Below, piece by piece: positions 8,012-18,798 of a stretch of 64,000 nt of DNA. The notes under the pieces were generated by a model. That model was given only the letters and a program-made list of their open reading frames with translations, was not told the origin of the DNA and did not search any database. Every line of letters begins with the position of its first letter. The stretch's first letter is position 1. This stretch comes from Pseudomonas fluorescens (lineage in GTDB: Bacteria; Pseudomonadota; Gammaproteobacteria; Pseudomonadales; Pseudomonadaceae), in the NCBI RefSeq assembly GCF_000802965.1, contig NZ_JSAK01000009.1:1-64000 (forward strand), given 5' to 3'. Both the position numbers and the translations under genes were made by a program.

Positions 8012-8467
8012 ATGCTGACTCACTGGTTTCTTGCGGCAGTTCATCTTTTGGCATTTGCACTGGGGTTCTGGGCCGTTCTTGCTCGTGGCACGGCCTTTCG
8101 GCGTCTGGTTGACGGAGTGGGTCAAGCTCGCAGCGTGTTGGTCGCGGATAATATTTGGGGAATCTCTGCGCTTATCCTGCTCGTGACCGGTGGCATGCGC
8201 GCCTTTGGCGGGTACGAAAAAGGCAGCGATTACTACCTGCATCAACCGTTGTTCCACCTCAAAATGACGTTGTTCGTCCTGATTCTGCTACTTGAAGTTG
8301 CACCGATGGTGACATTGATCAAATGGCGGGTTGCGCTGGCGCGGGGTGCGGCTATCAATTCCAGGCGAGCAAAGCTATTCGCGCGTATCAGTCATATTGA
8401 GGCGCTGCTGGTGTTGCTGATGGTTGTTGCGGCTACGGGAATGGCGCGGGGCGTTGGGACCGCTTAG
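8012..8467 (+). CDS. DUF2214 family inner-membrane protein
   Basis: The 151-residue protein starts at the ATG after GGAG (8012); a longer reading frame upstream lacks protein-like sequence. Four hydrophobic segments are visible: about 5-25, 45-65, 82-105 and 125-147. The GGMRAFGGYEKGSDYYLHQP-type loop and LFHLKM segment are typical of DUF2214 membrane proteins. Function is unknown in this family. Confidence 0.75.
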   Translation: MLTHWFLAAVHLLAFALGFWAVLARGTAFRRLVDGVGQARSVLVADNIWGISALILLVTGGMRAFGGYEKGSDYYLHQPLFHLKMTLFVLILLLEVAPMVTLIKWRVALARGAAINSRRAKLFARISHIEALLVLLMVVAATGMARGVGTA

Positions 8468-8685
8468 GCAACTGGCATCAGGCACTTCCTCGGTGTTGCG
8501 CGGAAATGTCTGACAGTCATGACTTGCGGCTTGCCGCTAATATGGGTCTGCCTGCAACACAGAGAGGGATGGCGTGGATCACCCAGCATTGGGCCGAGCG
8601 AACATACGAAGGTTAGAGCGGCGATTGAATCTTTAGCCAGCCGTCGTTCCGGGGCGAACGGGCTGGCTACTGACTGCAGCAGGAT

Positions 8686-8880
8686 TCAAGGGGTTTGCGG
8701 TTTGTCCGGTGCGGTCAAGCCAGCCTGAATGCGCTGATAGATTTCTTCGCGATGCACCGCAACGTCTTTCGGGGCGTTGATGCCAATCCTGACTTGCTGG
8801 CCGCTTACGCCCAGGATGGTGATCGTAATGTCATCACCAATGTTTATGCTTTCACCGACTTTGCGGGTGAGTATCAGCAT
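8686..8880 (-). CDS. csrA: carbon storage regulator CsrA/RsmA
   Basis: This is a homodimeric RNA-binding repressor that blocks ribosome sites containing GGA and controls secondary metabolism, motility and biofilm. The 64 residues begin [20 protein letters not shown] and include [25 protein letters not shown] with the RNA-contacting VAVHREEI strand. I placed the start at 8880 because CsrA proteins begin MLILTR; ten extra in-frame codons upstream are not part of the family. It is monocistronic here. Confidence 0.97.
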   Translation of the reverse strand: MLILTRKVGESINIGDDITITILGVSGQQVRIGINAPKDVAVHREEIYQRIQAGLTAPDKPQTP

Positions 8881-9130
8881 GGTCTTCTCCTTGATTGCTT
8901 TGTGGGGCACCTGATTCGGACAGTGCAGAGGTCGGTGGTATGTATAGATTAGTGCGAAGTCTCACGGTTTGGGTGCCTCTTTCTGACGCGCAGATGCAGC
9001 ATTAATTCCCAAGGCGTAACTATACAGAGGCTGCAACCATCATTCTCGTTGTTTTAAGCCCATTTTGCGGCGCTCGGGAAGTATTCATGAATGATAAAAT
9101 CCCCGCTTTAAGCATTCAGAGGGAAACGCT

Positions 9131-9496
9131 GTGCGCAAAATGATCATGGTAATCGCGGTAATGGCGCTGGCGGGATGTGGTGAGGGCAAGAGCGTCGATG
9201 CACCGAAGCCACAAGTGGCAGCGGTCGTCGCGCCAGCACAGGTTTCTGGACCTCAATGGGATCTCGAAGTGCGAGGGGCAACCCCTCAGGCTGTCAGCGA
9301 TCTCAGTGGCTGGTTGATCGAGCACAGTTTCATGTCCAGCGTCGTCAAGGAAGACGGCAAGGTGCGGATTCTGATGGGGCCTTACAATTCGAAAGCAGAA
9401 GCAGAGGCCAAGCAGGCCGAGGTGGCGGCAGCCATTACCAAGGCGAAAAAGCAGAACATCGAGTTGCTTGTTCTTGAGCGTCCAACTGCCCAGTAA
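9131..9496 (+). CDS. SPOR-domain lipoprotein
   Basis: The 121-residue protein starts at GTG (9131) after AGAGGG. A lipoprotein signal ends ALAGCG (Cys16). Residues about 45-115 look like a SPOR domain: WDLEVRGATPQAVSDL, then VRILMGPYNSKAEAEAKQAEV, the fold that binds denuded septal peptidoglycan. It is shorter than most division SPOR proteins and lacks a catalytic domain. The family assignment is moderately sure; septal location is inferred. Confidence 0.7.
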   Translation: MRKMIMVIAVMALAGCGEGKSVDAPKPQVAAVVAPAQVSGPQWDLEVRGATPQAVSDLSGWLIEHSFMSSVVKEDGKVRILMGPYNSKAEAEAKQAEVAAAITKAKKQNIELLVLERPTAQ

Positions 9497-9568
9497 CGAG
9501 TACGCTGGTGCTTTTTAGCCCAGTCGTTAAACGTGGCGCCAGAGCACAGCTAACGGCTAGAAAGGACA

Positions 9569-9606
9569 AAGGCCCCGGGTGGTAAACCCGGGGCCTTGTT
9601 GTTTTT
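9569..9606. terminator. bidirectional terminator
   Basis: AAGGCCCCGGGT and ACCCGGGGCCTT form a perfect 12-bp stem with a five-base loop, followed by T-rich DNA on the plus strand. It separates the SPOR gene and the convergent endonuclease gene. Confidence 0.85.
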
Positions 9607-9615
9607 AGCGGCAGC

Positions 9616-10305
9616 TCAGCCGCAAGCTTTCATGTCCACCGGGCCGACGAAATCGTTGCCACGCCCCATGACGCACGCCACGCTCTGGTTACGCTGACGT
9701 TCCCAGGCCTGAACCGGATAAGTCTTGTTCCAGGCGTCGTACAGTTGCCGATCCTGTTTCGACAGGCGCAATCCATATTGTTTGCTCATGTAGAAATAAG
9801 TCCGGGCGATCATGCCGCGAATGGATGGGCGCGGCATGACCTTTTTCGCCTTGAAGTCGACCTGAGTCAGGCACGAGCCGTACTGGCCGGATTGCTCCGG
9901 CAACCAGCCGAAACTGAAGTTGCTGCGATCGCCATTGACCTCGCCGATGCTGGGTACAAGGTTATGCAGATCGGCCTCGGCTTTCTGATAGGTCGGATCG
10001 TACCGGGTGCAGTTCTTGCGTCCGCCTTCTTGCCAGCATTGGCGCTGATGACCGATCTGCCAGGCCGGAACGATGTGCTCCCATTCAATACGAGAGGCGC
10101 GCTTGGCATTTTTGCGCGGGACATAGCCGCATGCTGCGAGGTTTACCTTGTTGCCGGTGTATTTGCAGCCGCAGTAAAACTCGGTGGATTGTGGTGCATA
10201 TAGCTTCCAGGCGACTTTCTTGGCTTCGTTAAAGGTGCGTGGTGCATCAGCCTGGGCGCCCATGGCGAACAACAGAAGCATTAAAGCAAAACAACGGACA
10301 CTCAT
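9616..10305 (-). CDS. endA: endonuclease I family secreted nuclease
   Basis: The 229-residue precursor has a signal peptide (MSVRCFALMLLLFAMGAQA). The mature enzyme has an EndA/Dns-type beta-beta-alpha-metal core: RIEWEHIVPAW, then ADLHNLVPSIGEVNGDRSN and FSFGWLP, with Cys pairs for disulfides. It should cut DNA non-specifically outside the cytoplasm. I placed the start at 10305, right before the signal peptide; frame upstream overlaps the DUF1654 gene and is not protein-like. Its start lies five bases after the DUF1654 stop, so the two form an operon behind a LexA box. Confidence 0.9.
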   Translation of the reverse strand: MSVRCFALMLLLFAMGAQADAPRTFNEAKKVAWKLYAPQSTEFYCGCKYTGNKVNLAACGYVPRKNAKRASRIEWEHIVPAWQIGHQRQCWQEGGRKNCTRYDPTYQKAEADLHNLVPSIGEVNGDRSNFSFGWLPEQSGQYGSCLTQVDFKAKKVMPRPSIRGMIARTYFYMSKQYGLRLSKQDRQLYDAWNKTYPVQAWERQRNQSVACVMGRGNDFVGPVDMKACG

Positions 10306-10309
10306 TGAC

Positions 10310-10549
10310 TCAGTCTTCCTTCGGCACAACCCAGAAAATCTGCACGCCGCCATCGTCGCGATAGGCGAGGGTAACGTTGTCGTTCTCGTCGATTTCTTCG
10401 AGCAAGCGTTCCCACTCATCCACGGGTTCGTCTGGAAGACGGAAGACCAGGGCTGCCTTGGCTTTTTGAGCAGTGGGGGAGTTGATGATTTTCTGAACGC
10501 GCAGGCCCATGCGTACATAGGAGTCAGGAGAGGCAGAGGTTGTGTCCAC
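10310..10549 (-). CDS. DUF1654 family protein
   Basis: The 79-residue protein starts at GTG (10549) after AAGGAT. Longer in-frame starts (10600, 10579) would translate through the LexA box and are less likely. The sequence (YVRMGLRVQKIINSPTAQKA, then RLPDEPVDEWERLLEEI and DDGGVQIFWVVP) fits the Pseudomonas DUF1654 family. It is the first gene of an apparently SOS-controlled pair with the secreted endonuclease. Molecular function unknown; a link to DNA damage is inferred from the operator. Confidence 0.85.
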   Translation of the reverse strand: MDTTSASPDSYVRMGLRVQKIINSPTAQKAKAALVFRLPDEPVDEWERLLEEIDENDNVTLAYRDDGGVQIFWVVPKED

Positions 10550-10567
10550 GGAATTATCCTTATTAAG

Positions 10568-10583
10568 CTGTACGTGCATACAG
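10568..10583 (-). promoter_or_regulatory. LexA (SOS) box
   Basis: The 16 bases CTGTACGTGCATACAG match the consensus CTGT-N8-ACAG exactly. It lies 19 bases before the DUF1654 GTG start and overlaps a possible -10 (TACTGT, minus strand) with TTGCGA 17 bases upstream. This position would block transcription when LexA is bound. Confidence 0.8.
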
Positions 10584-10760
10584 TATTTAACTGTAGGCAT
10601 TTTCGCAACTGCTTAAAATTCAAGAAAATCCTCTGACAGCACCTTTTTCATTTTGGTGTAGGACGGTGGAATTTTTTTTGTCGGATGTGAAGCGCGAGCG
10701 TGCCATTAAAGCGGGCGATACGGTGCCCGACCGGAACCGGTCGGGCGAGGGTGGGGCTAA

Positions 10761-12201
<1,441 letters not shown>

Positions 12202-12657
12202 ATGTCGTTTTCTGTTGGTCTTCCAAATGCTGCTGGCATCACCATAAGCGGCAAGTCGGCCGCAACGGTCCGTGCATTGAGCGACGCAACAGCTGATGCG
12301 GCTGCTCAAGCGCTGAGTACAAAGGAAAGTGACGGCAAACAAGTCAGGACCGGTCCTGTTGGTTTGGATAAAACTGCAGGAACTGAGGAGCCGGCCAACG
12401 ACAACACCAGCATCGCGGTGAAAGTCTTGCTCAAGCGCCTGAAGGAGTTGCAAGAACAACTGCGTCAGCAACAGCAACAATTGGCGGCGGCTCAGTCCGC
12501 GGCCTATTCCACGCCGGAAGCCAAAATGACGGCGGTGTCGGCAATTCAAGGGCAAATAGCTGAAACCAACGGCGCCATCCTGCAAGTCAGCGCCAGCCTG
12601 ATCAAAGAGGTGACCAACGGAGCCAGCACTGGATCGATGGTCAATACGACGGCGTAA
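12202..12657 (+). CDS. coiled-coil hypothetical protein (FlxA-like)
   Basis: The 151-residue protein starts at the ATG after CAGGAG. Residues about 65-110 form a heptad-rich coiled coil with a glutamine run (KRLKELQEQLRQQQQQLAAA). The ending SLIKEVTNGASTGSMVNTTA is low complexity. It resembles small FlxA-like proteins of unknown role. No signal peptide or membrane segment. Confidence 0.65.
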   Translation: MSFSVGLPNAAGITISGKSAATVRALSDATADAAAQALSTKESDGKQVRTGPVGLDKTAGTEEPANDNTSIAVKVLLKRLKELQEQLRQQQQQLAAAQSAAYSTPEAKMTAVSAIQGQIAETNGAILQVSASLIKEVTNGASTGSMVNTTA

Positions 12658-12739
12658 GGTGAATGCCGGTTCTCGCAATGAACTGCACGGCTTTTCTGGC
12701 CGTTGACAAATATCAGCAGGGTTCGCATAGTTCGGTTTA

Positions 12740-12753
12740 CGCAAACGTTTGCG
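12740..12753. promoter_or_regulatory. RbsR-type operator upstream of rbsB
   Basis: CGCAAACGTTTGCG is a perfect 14-base palindrome with the central CG step used by LacI-family repressors. It lies about 100 bases before rbsB, and the operon encodes its own LacI-family regulator (16393-17412), the obvious ligand. Confidence 0.75.
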
Positions 12754-12849
12754 CGGCATCAGCTGTGGATTAATAGTCCTCAATGACGGTCGTGAAACTT
12801 TAGCGAGTACAAGCGTTGCTCACAATAATCATAAGACCGGAGTGAACCC

Positions 12850-13806
12850 ATGAAGCTGCCATTCGCTGGACGTCTTCTCGCTGTCGCTATGCTGGCTGCC
12901 GCTGCCGCCGCGCTACCTGTTTCTTCGGCCTTCGCCGAGAGTCCTGAAAAACCCAAAGTCGCGCTGGTCATGAAATCCCTGGCCAACGAATTCTTCCTGA
13001 CCATGGAAGACGGTGCCAAGGCCTACCAGAAAGACCATTCCGGCGAATTCGAGCTGATTTCCAACGGTATCAAGGACGAGACGGACACTGCCAACCAGAT
13101 CCGTATCGTCGAGCAAATGATCGTCTCTAAAGTCGATGCATTGGTCATCGCGCCCGCAGACTCCAAAGCCATGGTGCCGGTGATCAAGAAAGCGATTGAT
13201 GCCGGGATCACCGTGATCAACATCGACAACCAACTGGACCCGGCAGTGGTCAAAAGCAAAAACATCAACGTGCCGTTCGTAGGTCCGGATAACCGCAAAG
13301 GTGCGCGTTTGGTGGGCGAGTACCTGGCCAAGCAACTGAAGGCCGGTGACGAAGTCGGGATCATCGAAGGCGTGTCCACCACTACCAATGCCCAGGCCCG
13401 AACTGCAGGCTTCAAGGATGCGATGGAAGCCGCGCAGATCAAAGTGGTGTCCGTGCAGTCCGGCGATTGGGAAATCAACAAGGGCAACCAGGTTGCCTCC
13501 GCCATGTTGAGCGAATACCCGCAAATCAAAGCCCTGCTGGCCGGTAACGACAGCATGGCGGTCGGTGTGGTGTCTGCCGTGCGCGCTGCGGGCAAGGCCG
13601 GCAAAGTACAGGTGGTCGGTTACGACAACATCAATGCCATCAAGCCGATGCTCAAGGACGGCCGCGTGCTGGCCACTGCGGACCAGTTTGCTGCCAGGCA
13701 AGCCGTATTCGGCATCGAAACTGCGCTGAAAATCATCAAGGGCGAGAAAGTCGACAGCAGCGCCAACGGCGTGATCGAAACTCCGGTAGAGCTGGTTACC
13801 AAGTAA
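12850..13806 (+). CDS. rbsB: ribose ABC transporter, periplasmic binding protein
   Basis: The protein binds ribose in the periplasm and delivers it to RbsAC. The 318 residues begin with a signal peptide to about residue 29 (VSSAFA). The mature protein is a type I periplasmic binding fold: KVALVMKSLANEFFLTMEDG, ADSKAMVPVIKKA, INIDNQLD, GVVSAVRAAGK and VVGYDNINAI are the usual sugar-contacting strands. First gene of the rbs operon, preceded by the 12740 operator. Confidence 0.95.
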   Translation: MKLPFAGRLLAVAMLAAAAAALPVSSAFAESPEKPKVALVMKSLANEFFLTMEDGAKAYQKDHSGEFELISNGIKDETDTANQIRIVEQMIVSKVDALVIAPADSKAMVPVIKKAIDAGITVINIDNQLDPAVVKSKNINVPFVGPDNRKGARLVGEYLAKQLKAGDEVGIIEGVSTTTNAQARTAGFKDAMEAAQIKVVSVQSGDWEINKGNQVASAMLSEYPQIKALLAGNDSMAVGVVSAVRAAGKAGKVQVVGYDNINAIKPMLKDGRVLATADQFAARQAVFGIETALKIIKGEKVDSSANGVIETPVELVTK

Positions 13807-13861
13807 TCCTCTGGCGACACAATGGCGCTCGCCCGACCGGGCGAGTGCATGGAGAGTTTTT

Positions 13862-15415
13862 ATGTCAGTTTCTGCCCCGAACGCGGTCCTTTCGGTCAGT
13901 GGTATCGGCAAGACCTACGCCCAACCGGTCCTGACCGGTATCGATCTGACGCTCATGCGCGGTGAAGTGCTGGCGCTGACCGGTGAGAACGGCGCTGGCA
14001 AAAGCACCCTGTCAAAAATCATTGGCGGGTTGGTTACTCCGACCACCGGCCAGATGCAATTCCAAGGGAAGGATTACCGCCCTGGTAGTCGCACCCAGGC
14101 TGAAGACCTGGGTATCCGCATGGTCATGCAGGAGCTCAATCTGTTGCCGACGCTTTCGGTGGCGGAAAACCTGTTTCTCGACAACCTGCCCAGCAACGGT
14201 GGCTGGATCAGCCGCAAGCAACTGCGCAAGGCAGCAATCGAAGCCATGGCTCAGGTCGGGCTCGACGCCATCGACCCGGACACCCTGGTCGGCGAGCTGG
14301 GCATCGGTCACCAGCAAATGGTCGAGATCGCCCGCAACCTGATCGGCGATTGTCATGTACTGATCCTCGACGAGCCGACCGCAATGCTCACGGCCCGTGA
14401 AGTCGAAATGCTGTTCGAGCAGATCACCCGCCTACAAGCGCGTGGCGTATCGATCATCTATATCTCCCATCGTCTTGAGGAGTTGGCTCGCGTGGCCCAG
14501 CGCATTGCCGTGCTGCGCGACGGCAATCTGGTGTGCGTCGAGCCGATGGCCAATTACAACAGCGAGCAACTGGTCACGCTGATGGTTGGCCGCGAACTGG
14601 GCGAGCACATCGACATGGGGCCGCGCAAGATCGGCGCTCCAGCATTGACGGTCAAAGGGCTGAGCCGCTCCGACAAAGTTCGGGATGTGTCGTTTGAAGT
14701 CCGCGCCGGTGAAATCTTCGGGATTTCCGGTTTAATTGGGGCAGGGCGCACAGAGTTGTTGCGGCTGATCTTCGGTGCGGACGCTGCGGACAGCGGCACC
14801 GTAGCGCTGGGTTCACCCGCGCAGGTGGTCAGCATCCGCTCACCGGTGGATGCGGTCGCTAACGGCATCGCACTGATCACCGAAGACCGCAAGGGTGAAG
14901 GCCTGCTGCTCACACAATCGATTGGCGCCAACATCGCGCTGGGGAACATGCCTGGCATTTCCAGCGGCGGTTTCGTCAACAATGGCGACGAGGCTGCTCT
15001 GGCCCAGCGTCAGATCGATGCCATGCGTATCCGCAGTTCTGGTCCGGCGCAATTGGTCTCCGAGTTGTCCGGTGGTAACCAGCAGAAAGTCGTGATCGGC
15101 CGTTGGCTGGAGCGTGATTGCTCGGTACTGCTGTTTGACGAACCCACCCGCGGCATCGATGTTGGCGCCAAGTTCGACATCTATGCACTGCTCGGTGAGC
15201 TGACCCGCCAGGGTAAAGCGCTGGTGGTGGTCTCCAGTGACCTGCGCGAATTGATGTTGATCTGCGACCGCATTGGCGTGCTGTCGGCGGGGCGCCTGAT
15301 CGACACCTTCGAGCGCGACAGCTGGACACAGGACGAGTTGCTTGCCGCCGCTTTTGCCGGCTACCAAAAACGTGATGCGCTGCTCAACGAAGCAGCGCCT
15401 AGGGATCTTCCATGA
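13862..15415 (+). CDS. rbsA: ribose ABC transporter, ATPase with two NBDs
   Basis: This is the 517-residue fused ATPase of the sugar importer. The first nucleotide-binding domain has Walker A GENGAGKST (about 40) and LILDEPTAM. The second has a degenerate Walker A (GLIGAGRTEL), LSGGNQQKV signature and LLFDEPTRGIDVG, the normal pattern for RbsA/MglA proteins, with one canonical and one altered site. It overlaps rbsC by ATGA. Confidence 0.95.
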   Translation: MSVSAPNAVLSVSGIGKTYAQPVLTGIDLTLMRGEVLALTGENGAGKSTLSKIIGGLVTPTTGQMQFQGKDYRPGSRTQAEDLGIRMVMQELNLLPTLSVAENLFLDNLPSNGGWISRKQLRKAAIEAMAQVGLDAIDPDTLVGELGIGHQQMVEIARNLIGDCHVLILDEPTAMLTAREVEMLFEQITRLQARGVSIIYISHRLEELARVAQRIAVLRDGNLVCVEPMANYNSEQLVTLMVGRELGEHIDMGPRKIGAPALTVKGLSRSDKVRDVSFEVRAGEIFGISGLIGAGRTELLRLIFGADAADSGTVALGSPAQVVSIRSPVDAVANGIALITEDRKGEGLLLTQSIGANIALGNMPGISSGGFVNNGDEAALAQRQIDAMRIRSSGPAQLVSELSGGNQQKVVIGRWLERDCSVLLFDEPTRGIDVGAKFDIYALLGELTRQGKALVVVSSDLRELMLICDRIGVLSAGRLIDTFERDSWTQDELLAAAFAGYQKRDALLNEAAPRDLP

Positions 15416-16389
15416 ATACCGCATCTTCCGCCGGCAAACGCAGTGGCAACTTTTACGGCCTCGGCACCTATCTGGGCCTGGCCGGTGCCTTGCTGGCGAT
15501 GGTGGTTCTGTTCTCGGTGCTGAGCAGCCACTTCCTGTCTTACGACACGTTCAGCACCCTGGCCAACCAGATTCCGGACCTGATGGTCCTGGCGGTCGGC
15601 ATGACGTTTGTCCTGATCATCGGCGGCATCGATTTGTCCGTGGGCTCGGTGCTGGCGCTCGCCGCATCGACGGTCAGTGTGGCGATTCTCGGATGGGGAT
15701 GGAGCGTCCTGCCGGCGGCGTTGCTCGGTATGGCGGCGGCCGCACTCGCCGGCACCATCACTGGCTCGATCACCGTGGCCTGGCGGATCCCGTCGTTCAT
15801 CGTGTCCCTTGGCGTGCTGGAAATGGCTCGTGGCGTGGCGTATCAGATGACCGGTTCGCGCACGGCCTACATCGGCGACGCGTTCGCCTGGTTATCCAAC
15901 CCGATCGCCTTCGGTATTTCGCCCTCGTTCCTGATTGCGTTGCTGATCATTTTCATCGCCCAGGCCGTTTTGACCCGCACCGTGTTCGGTCGCTACCTGA
16001 TCGGCATTGGCACCAACGAAGAGGCCGTGCGCCTGGCGGGGATCAATCCGAAGCCCTACAAGATTCTGGTGTTCAGTCTGATGGGATTGCTGGCCGGTAT
16101 CGCCGCTTTGTTCCAGATTTCTCGCCTGGAAGCGGCGGACCCAAATGCCGGTTCCGGTCTGGAGCTGCAAGTGATCGCAGCAGTGGTAATTGGCGGTACC
16201 AGCCTGATGGGCGGCCGTGGATCGGTCATCAGCACGTTCTTTGGCGTATTGATCATTTCCGTGCTGGCGGCCGGTCTGGCGCAGATCGGTGCGACCGAGC
16301 CGACCAAACGTATCATCACCGGCGCGGTCATCGTGGTCGCGGTGGTACTCGACACTTATCGCAGTCAGCGCGCAAGCCGGCGGACCTGA
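15412..16389 (+). CDS. rbsC: ribose ABC transporter, permease
   Basis: The 325-residue integral membrane protein forms the translocation channel. Many hydrophobic segments and the conserved GGIDLSVGSVLALAA and NEEAVRLAGIN cytoplasmic loop of the BPD_transp_2 family are present, as is GLELQVIAAVVIGGTSLMGG. It starts within the rbsA stop and ends three bases before rbsR. Confidence 0.95.
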   Translation: MNTASSAGKRSGNFYGLGTYLGLAGALLAMVVLFSVLSSHFLSYDTFSTLANQIPDLMVLAVGMTFVLIIGGIDLSVGSVLALAASTVSVAILGWGWSVLPAALLGMAAAALAGTITGSITVAWRIPSFIVSLGVLEMARGVAYQMTGSRTAYIGDAFAWLSNPIAFGISPSFLIALLIIFIAQAVLTRTVFGRYLIGIGTNEEAVRLAGINPKPYKILVFSLMGLLAGIAALFQISRLEAADPNAGSGLELQVIAAVVIGGTSLMGGRGSVISTFFGVLIISVLAAGLAQIGATEPTKRIITGAVIVVAVVLDTYRSQRASRRT

Positions 16390-16392
16390 GTC

Positions 16393-17412
16393 ATGGCAAC
16401 GATCAAGGATGTAGCGGCGCTCGCGGGGATTTCCTACACCACGGTGTCCCACGTGGTAAACAAGACGCGGCCGGTCAGCGAGGAAGTGCGGATCAAGGTC
16501 GAGGACGCGATCAAGACCCTCGACTACGTTCCCAGTGCCGTGGCGCGATCCCTCAAGGCCAAAACCACTGCGACCATCGGATTGCTGGTGCCCAATAGCC
16601 TCAACCCGTACTTCGCCGAACTGGCCCGAGGCATCGAGGATTACTGCGAACGTAACGGCTACTGCGTGATCCTGTGTAACTCCGATGACAACCCGGACAA
16701 GCAGCGCAGCTACCTGCGCGTGCTGCTGGAGAAGCGCATCGACGGGCTGATCGTCGCATCCGCTGGCGGTGATAGCGGGTTGGCGCAAGGTCTGGCGGCT
16801 GTGCGTACGCCGATGGTGATTGTCGACCGTGGGCTGGAAGGTGTCGATGCGGATTTGGTGCGTATCGATCACGAATACGGCGCCTACCTGGCGACCCGGC
16901 ACTTGCTGGAGTTAGGCCATCGGGATATCGCCACGATCAGCGGGCCCGCGACGACCAGCGTGGCGCAGATGCGTCTGGCCGGATTTTGCCGTGCACTGGA
17001 AGAGGCGGGTATCGAAGTGCCGCGCGATCGCATGCTGGAAAGCGACTTCACCAGCACCGGCGGTTACAGTGCCGCCGCGACCCTGCTGGAACGCAATCCG
17101 CCGAGCGCCATTTTCGCCGCCAACGACATGATCGGCATCGGCGTGCTGCGTGCCGCCGCCGAGCGCCATATTCTTGTACCGACGCAATTGTCGGTGATCG
17201 GCTTCGACGACATCCAGATGAGCCGTTACGTCTACCCGGCATTAACCACGGTGGGCCAGTCGATCCTGCAGTTGGGCGAGATGGCGGCGGAAGTCCTGCT
17301 ACGACGGATTGGCACGCCAGCGTTGGCCACCGAACATCGAATCGTGACCCCCAGCATCGTTTTGCGCGAATCAACCGCGCCGGTGGCCGGTGTGTTTGCC
17401 GAATACCGTTGA
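16393..17412 (+). CDS. rbsR: ribose operon repressor, LacI family
   Basis: The 339-residue regulator has the LacI helix-turn-helix at residues 3-25 (TIKDVAALAGISYTTVSHVV), a hinge with VARSLKAKTT, and a periplasmic-binding-like sensor domain (VIGFDDIQMSRYVYPALTTV). It is co-transcribed with the operon it probably represses through the palindrome at 12740. Confidence 0.93.
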   Translation: MATIKDVAALAGISYTTVSHVVNKTRPVSEEVRIKVEDAIKTLDYVPSAVARSLKAKTTATIGLLVPNSLNPYFAELARGIEDYCERNGYCVILCNSDDNPDKQRSYLRVLLEKRIDGLIVASAGGDSGLAQGLAAVRTPMVIVDRGLEGVDADLVRIDHEYGAYLATRHLLELGHRDIATISGPATTSVAQMRLAGFCRALEEAGIEVPRDRMLESDFTSTGGYSAAATLLERNPPSAIFAANDMIGIGVLRAAAERHILVPTQLSVIGFDDIQMSRYVYPALTTVGQSILQLGEMAAEVLLRRIGTPALATEHRIVTPSIVLRESTAPVAGVFAEYR

Positions 17413-17436
17413 AATCGAATTTATGAGTAGTGATGT

Positions 17437-18354
17437 ATGCCAGCAAAAGTAGTGGTAATAGGCAGCCTGAACATGGACCTGGTGACCCGGGCGCCACGGC
17501 TGCCACGGGGTGGCGAAACGCTGATTGGCGAATCCTTTGCCACGGTCTCGGGCGGCAAGGGTGCGAATCAGGCTGTGGCCGCCGCGCGATTGGGTGCGCA
17601 GGTGTCGATGGTGGGTTGCGTGGGCAGCGATGCCTACGGCGAGGCGTTGCGCGGGGCGTTGCTGGCCGAGCAGATTGATTGCCAGGCCGTCAGTATCGTG
17701 GACGGTTCCAGCGGTGTGGCGTTGATTGTGGTCGATGACAACAGCCAGAACGCGATCGTGATCGTCGCCGGTGCCAACGGTGCACTGACGCCTGCGGTGA
17801 TTGGCTGCTTCGATTCAGTCCTGCAGGCAGCCGATGTGATTATCTGTCAGCTGGAAGTCCCGGATGCCGCGGTCGGCCACGCGCTCAAGCGCGGTCGTGA
17901 ACTGGGCAAAATCGTGATTCTCAACCCGGCGCCGGCCAGTCAGCCGTTGCCGGCGGACTGGTACGCGAACATCGATTACCTGATTCCGAACGAAAGCGAG
18001 GCGTCGGCGCTGAGTGGTTTGCCGGTGGATTCTCGACAAACCGCGGAAGCCGCCGCGACCCGTTTAATCGAGATGGGCGCTGGCAAGGTGATCATCACCC
18101 TCGGCGCTCAAGGGTCGCTGTTTGCCGATGGCAAAAGTTACGCGCATTTCCCGGCGCCGACCGTTAAAGCGGTAGACACCACGGCGGCCGGCGATACGTT
18201 TGTCGGCGGTTTCGCTGCGGCACTGGCGAGTGGCAAAAGCGAAGCCGAAGCCATTCGTTTCGGGCAAATCGCCGCGGCGTTGTCAGTCACCCGCGCAGGT
18301 GCACAACCCTCGATTCCAACCTTGTCCGAAGTGCAGGCGTTTAAAACACCATGA
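17437..18354 (+). CDS. rbsK: ribokinase
   Basis: The enzyme phosphorylates D-ribose to ribose 5-phosphate in the cytoplasm. The 305 residues show PfkB-family signatures: [20 protein letters not shown] with the [15 protein letters not shown] glycine box, and the C-terminal [18 protein letters not shown] with the catalytic Asp in GD. rbsD overlaps its stop by ATGA. Confidence 0.96.
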   Translation: MPAKVVVIGSLNMDLVTRAPRLPRGGETLIGESFATVSGGKGANQAVAAARLGAQVSMVGCVGSDAYGEALRGALLAEQIDCQAVSIVDGSSGVALIVVDDNSQNAIVIVAGANGALTPAVIGCFDSVLQAADVIICQLEVPDAAVGHALKRGRELGKIVILNPAPASQPLPADWYANIDYLIPNESEASALSGLPVDSRQTAEAAATRLIEMGAGKVIITLGAQGSLFADGKSYAHFPAPTVKAVDTTAAGDTFVGGFAAALASGKSEAEAIRFGQIAAALSVTRAGAQPSIPTLSEVQAFKTP

Positions 18355-18755
18355 AAAAGACACCTTTGCTCAACGTCGCGTTGTCGCGACTCATCGCTTC
18401 TTTGGGCCATGGGGACAAAGTGGTCATCGGCGATGCGGGGCTGCCGGTACCGCCGGGCGTTGAATTGATCGACCTGGCCTTGACCCACGGTATTCCGGAT
18501 TTCGTCAGCACTTTGAAAGTGCTGCTCAGCGAAATGCAGGTCGAAAGCCACGTGCTGGCGCAAGAGATTCTGGAGAAAAAACCTTCGGCATTGGCCGCAT
18601 TGGAAGAGTTGCAGGCCGAGGGTGCGCTGGGTCAGCGCGAGCTGCTCAGTCATGAACAATTCAAAGTCCTCAGCCGACAGGCTCGGGCAATCGTGCGCAC
18701 CGGTGAATGTCAGCCGTACTGCAACATCGTGTTGATCGCCGGAGTCACGTTCTGA
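18351..18755 (+). CDS. rbsD: D-ribose pyranase
   Basis: The enzyme interconverts ribopyranose and ribofuranose, the form ribokinase uses. The product has 134 residues: [20 protein letters not shown] with the catalytic His in [13 protein letters not shown], and the [12 protein letters not shown] ending normal for the family. Overlapping start with rbsK indicates coupling. Confidence 0.95.
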   Translation: MKKTPLLNVALSRLIASLGHGDKVVIGDAGLPVPPGVELIDLALTHGIPDFVSTLKVLLSEMQVESHVLAQEILEKKPSALAALEELQAEGALGQRELLSHEQFKVLSRQARAIVRTGECQPYCNIVLIAGVTF

Positions 18756-18798
18756 ATCGCTTCTGTCTCACTGTTCTACCCTGCACAAGGAGTGCGCC

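Noticed and set aside
9616..10623. 335-residue form of the endonuclease
   Set aside because: The extra N-terminus overlaps the DUF1654 gene and precedes a signal peptide that must be N-terminal.
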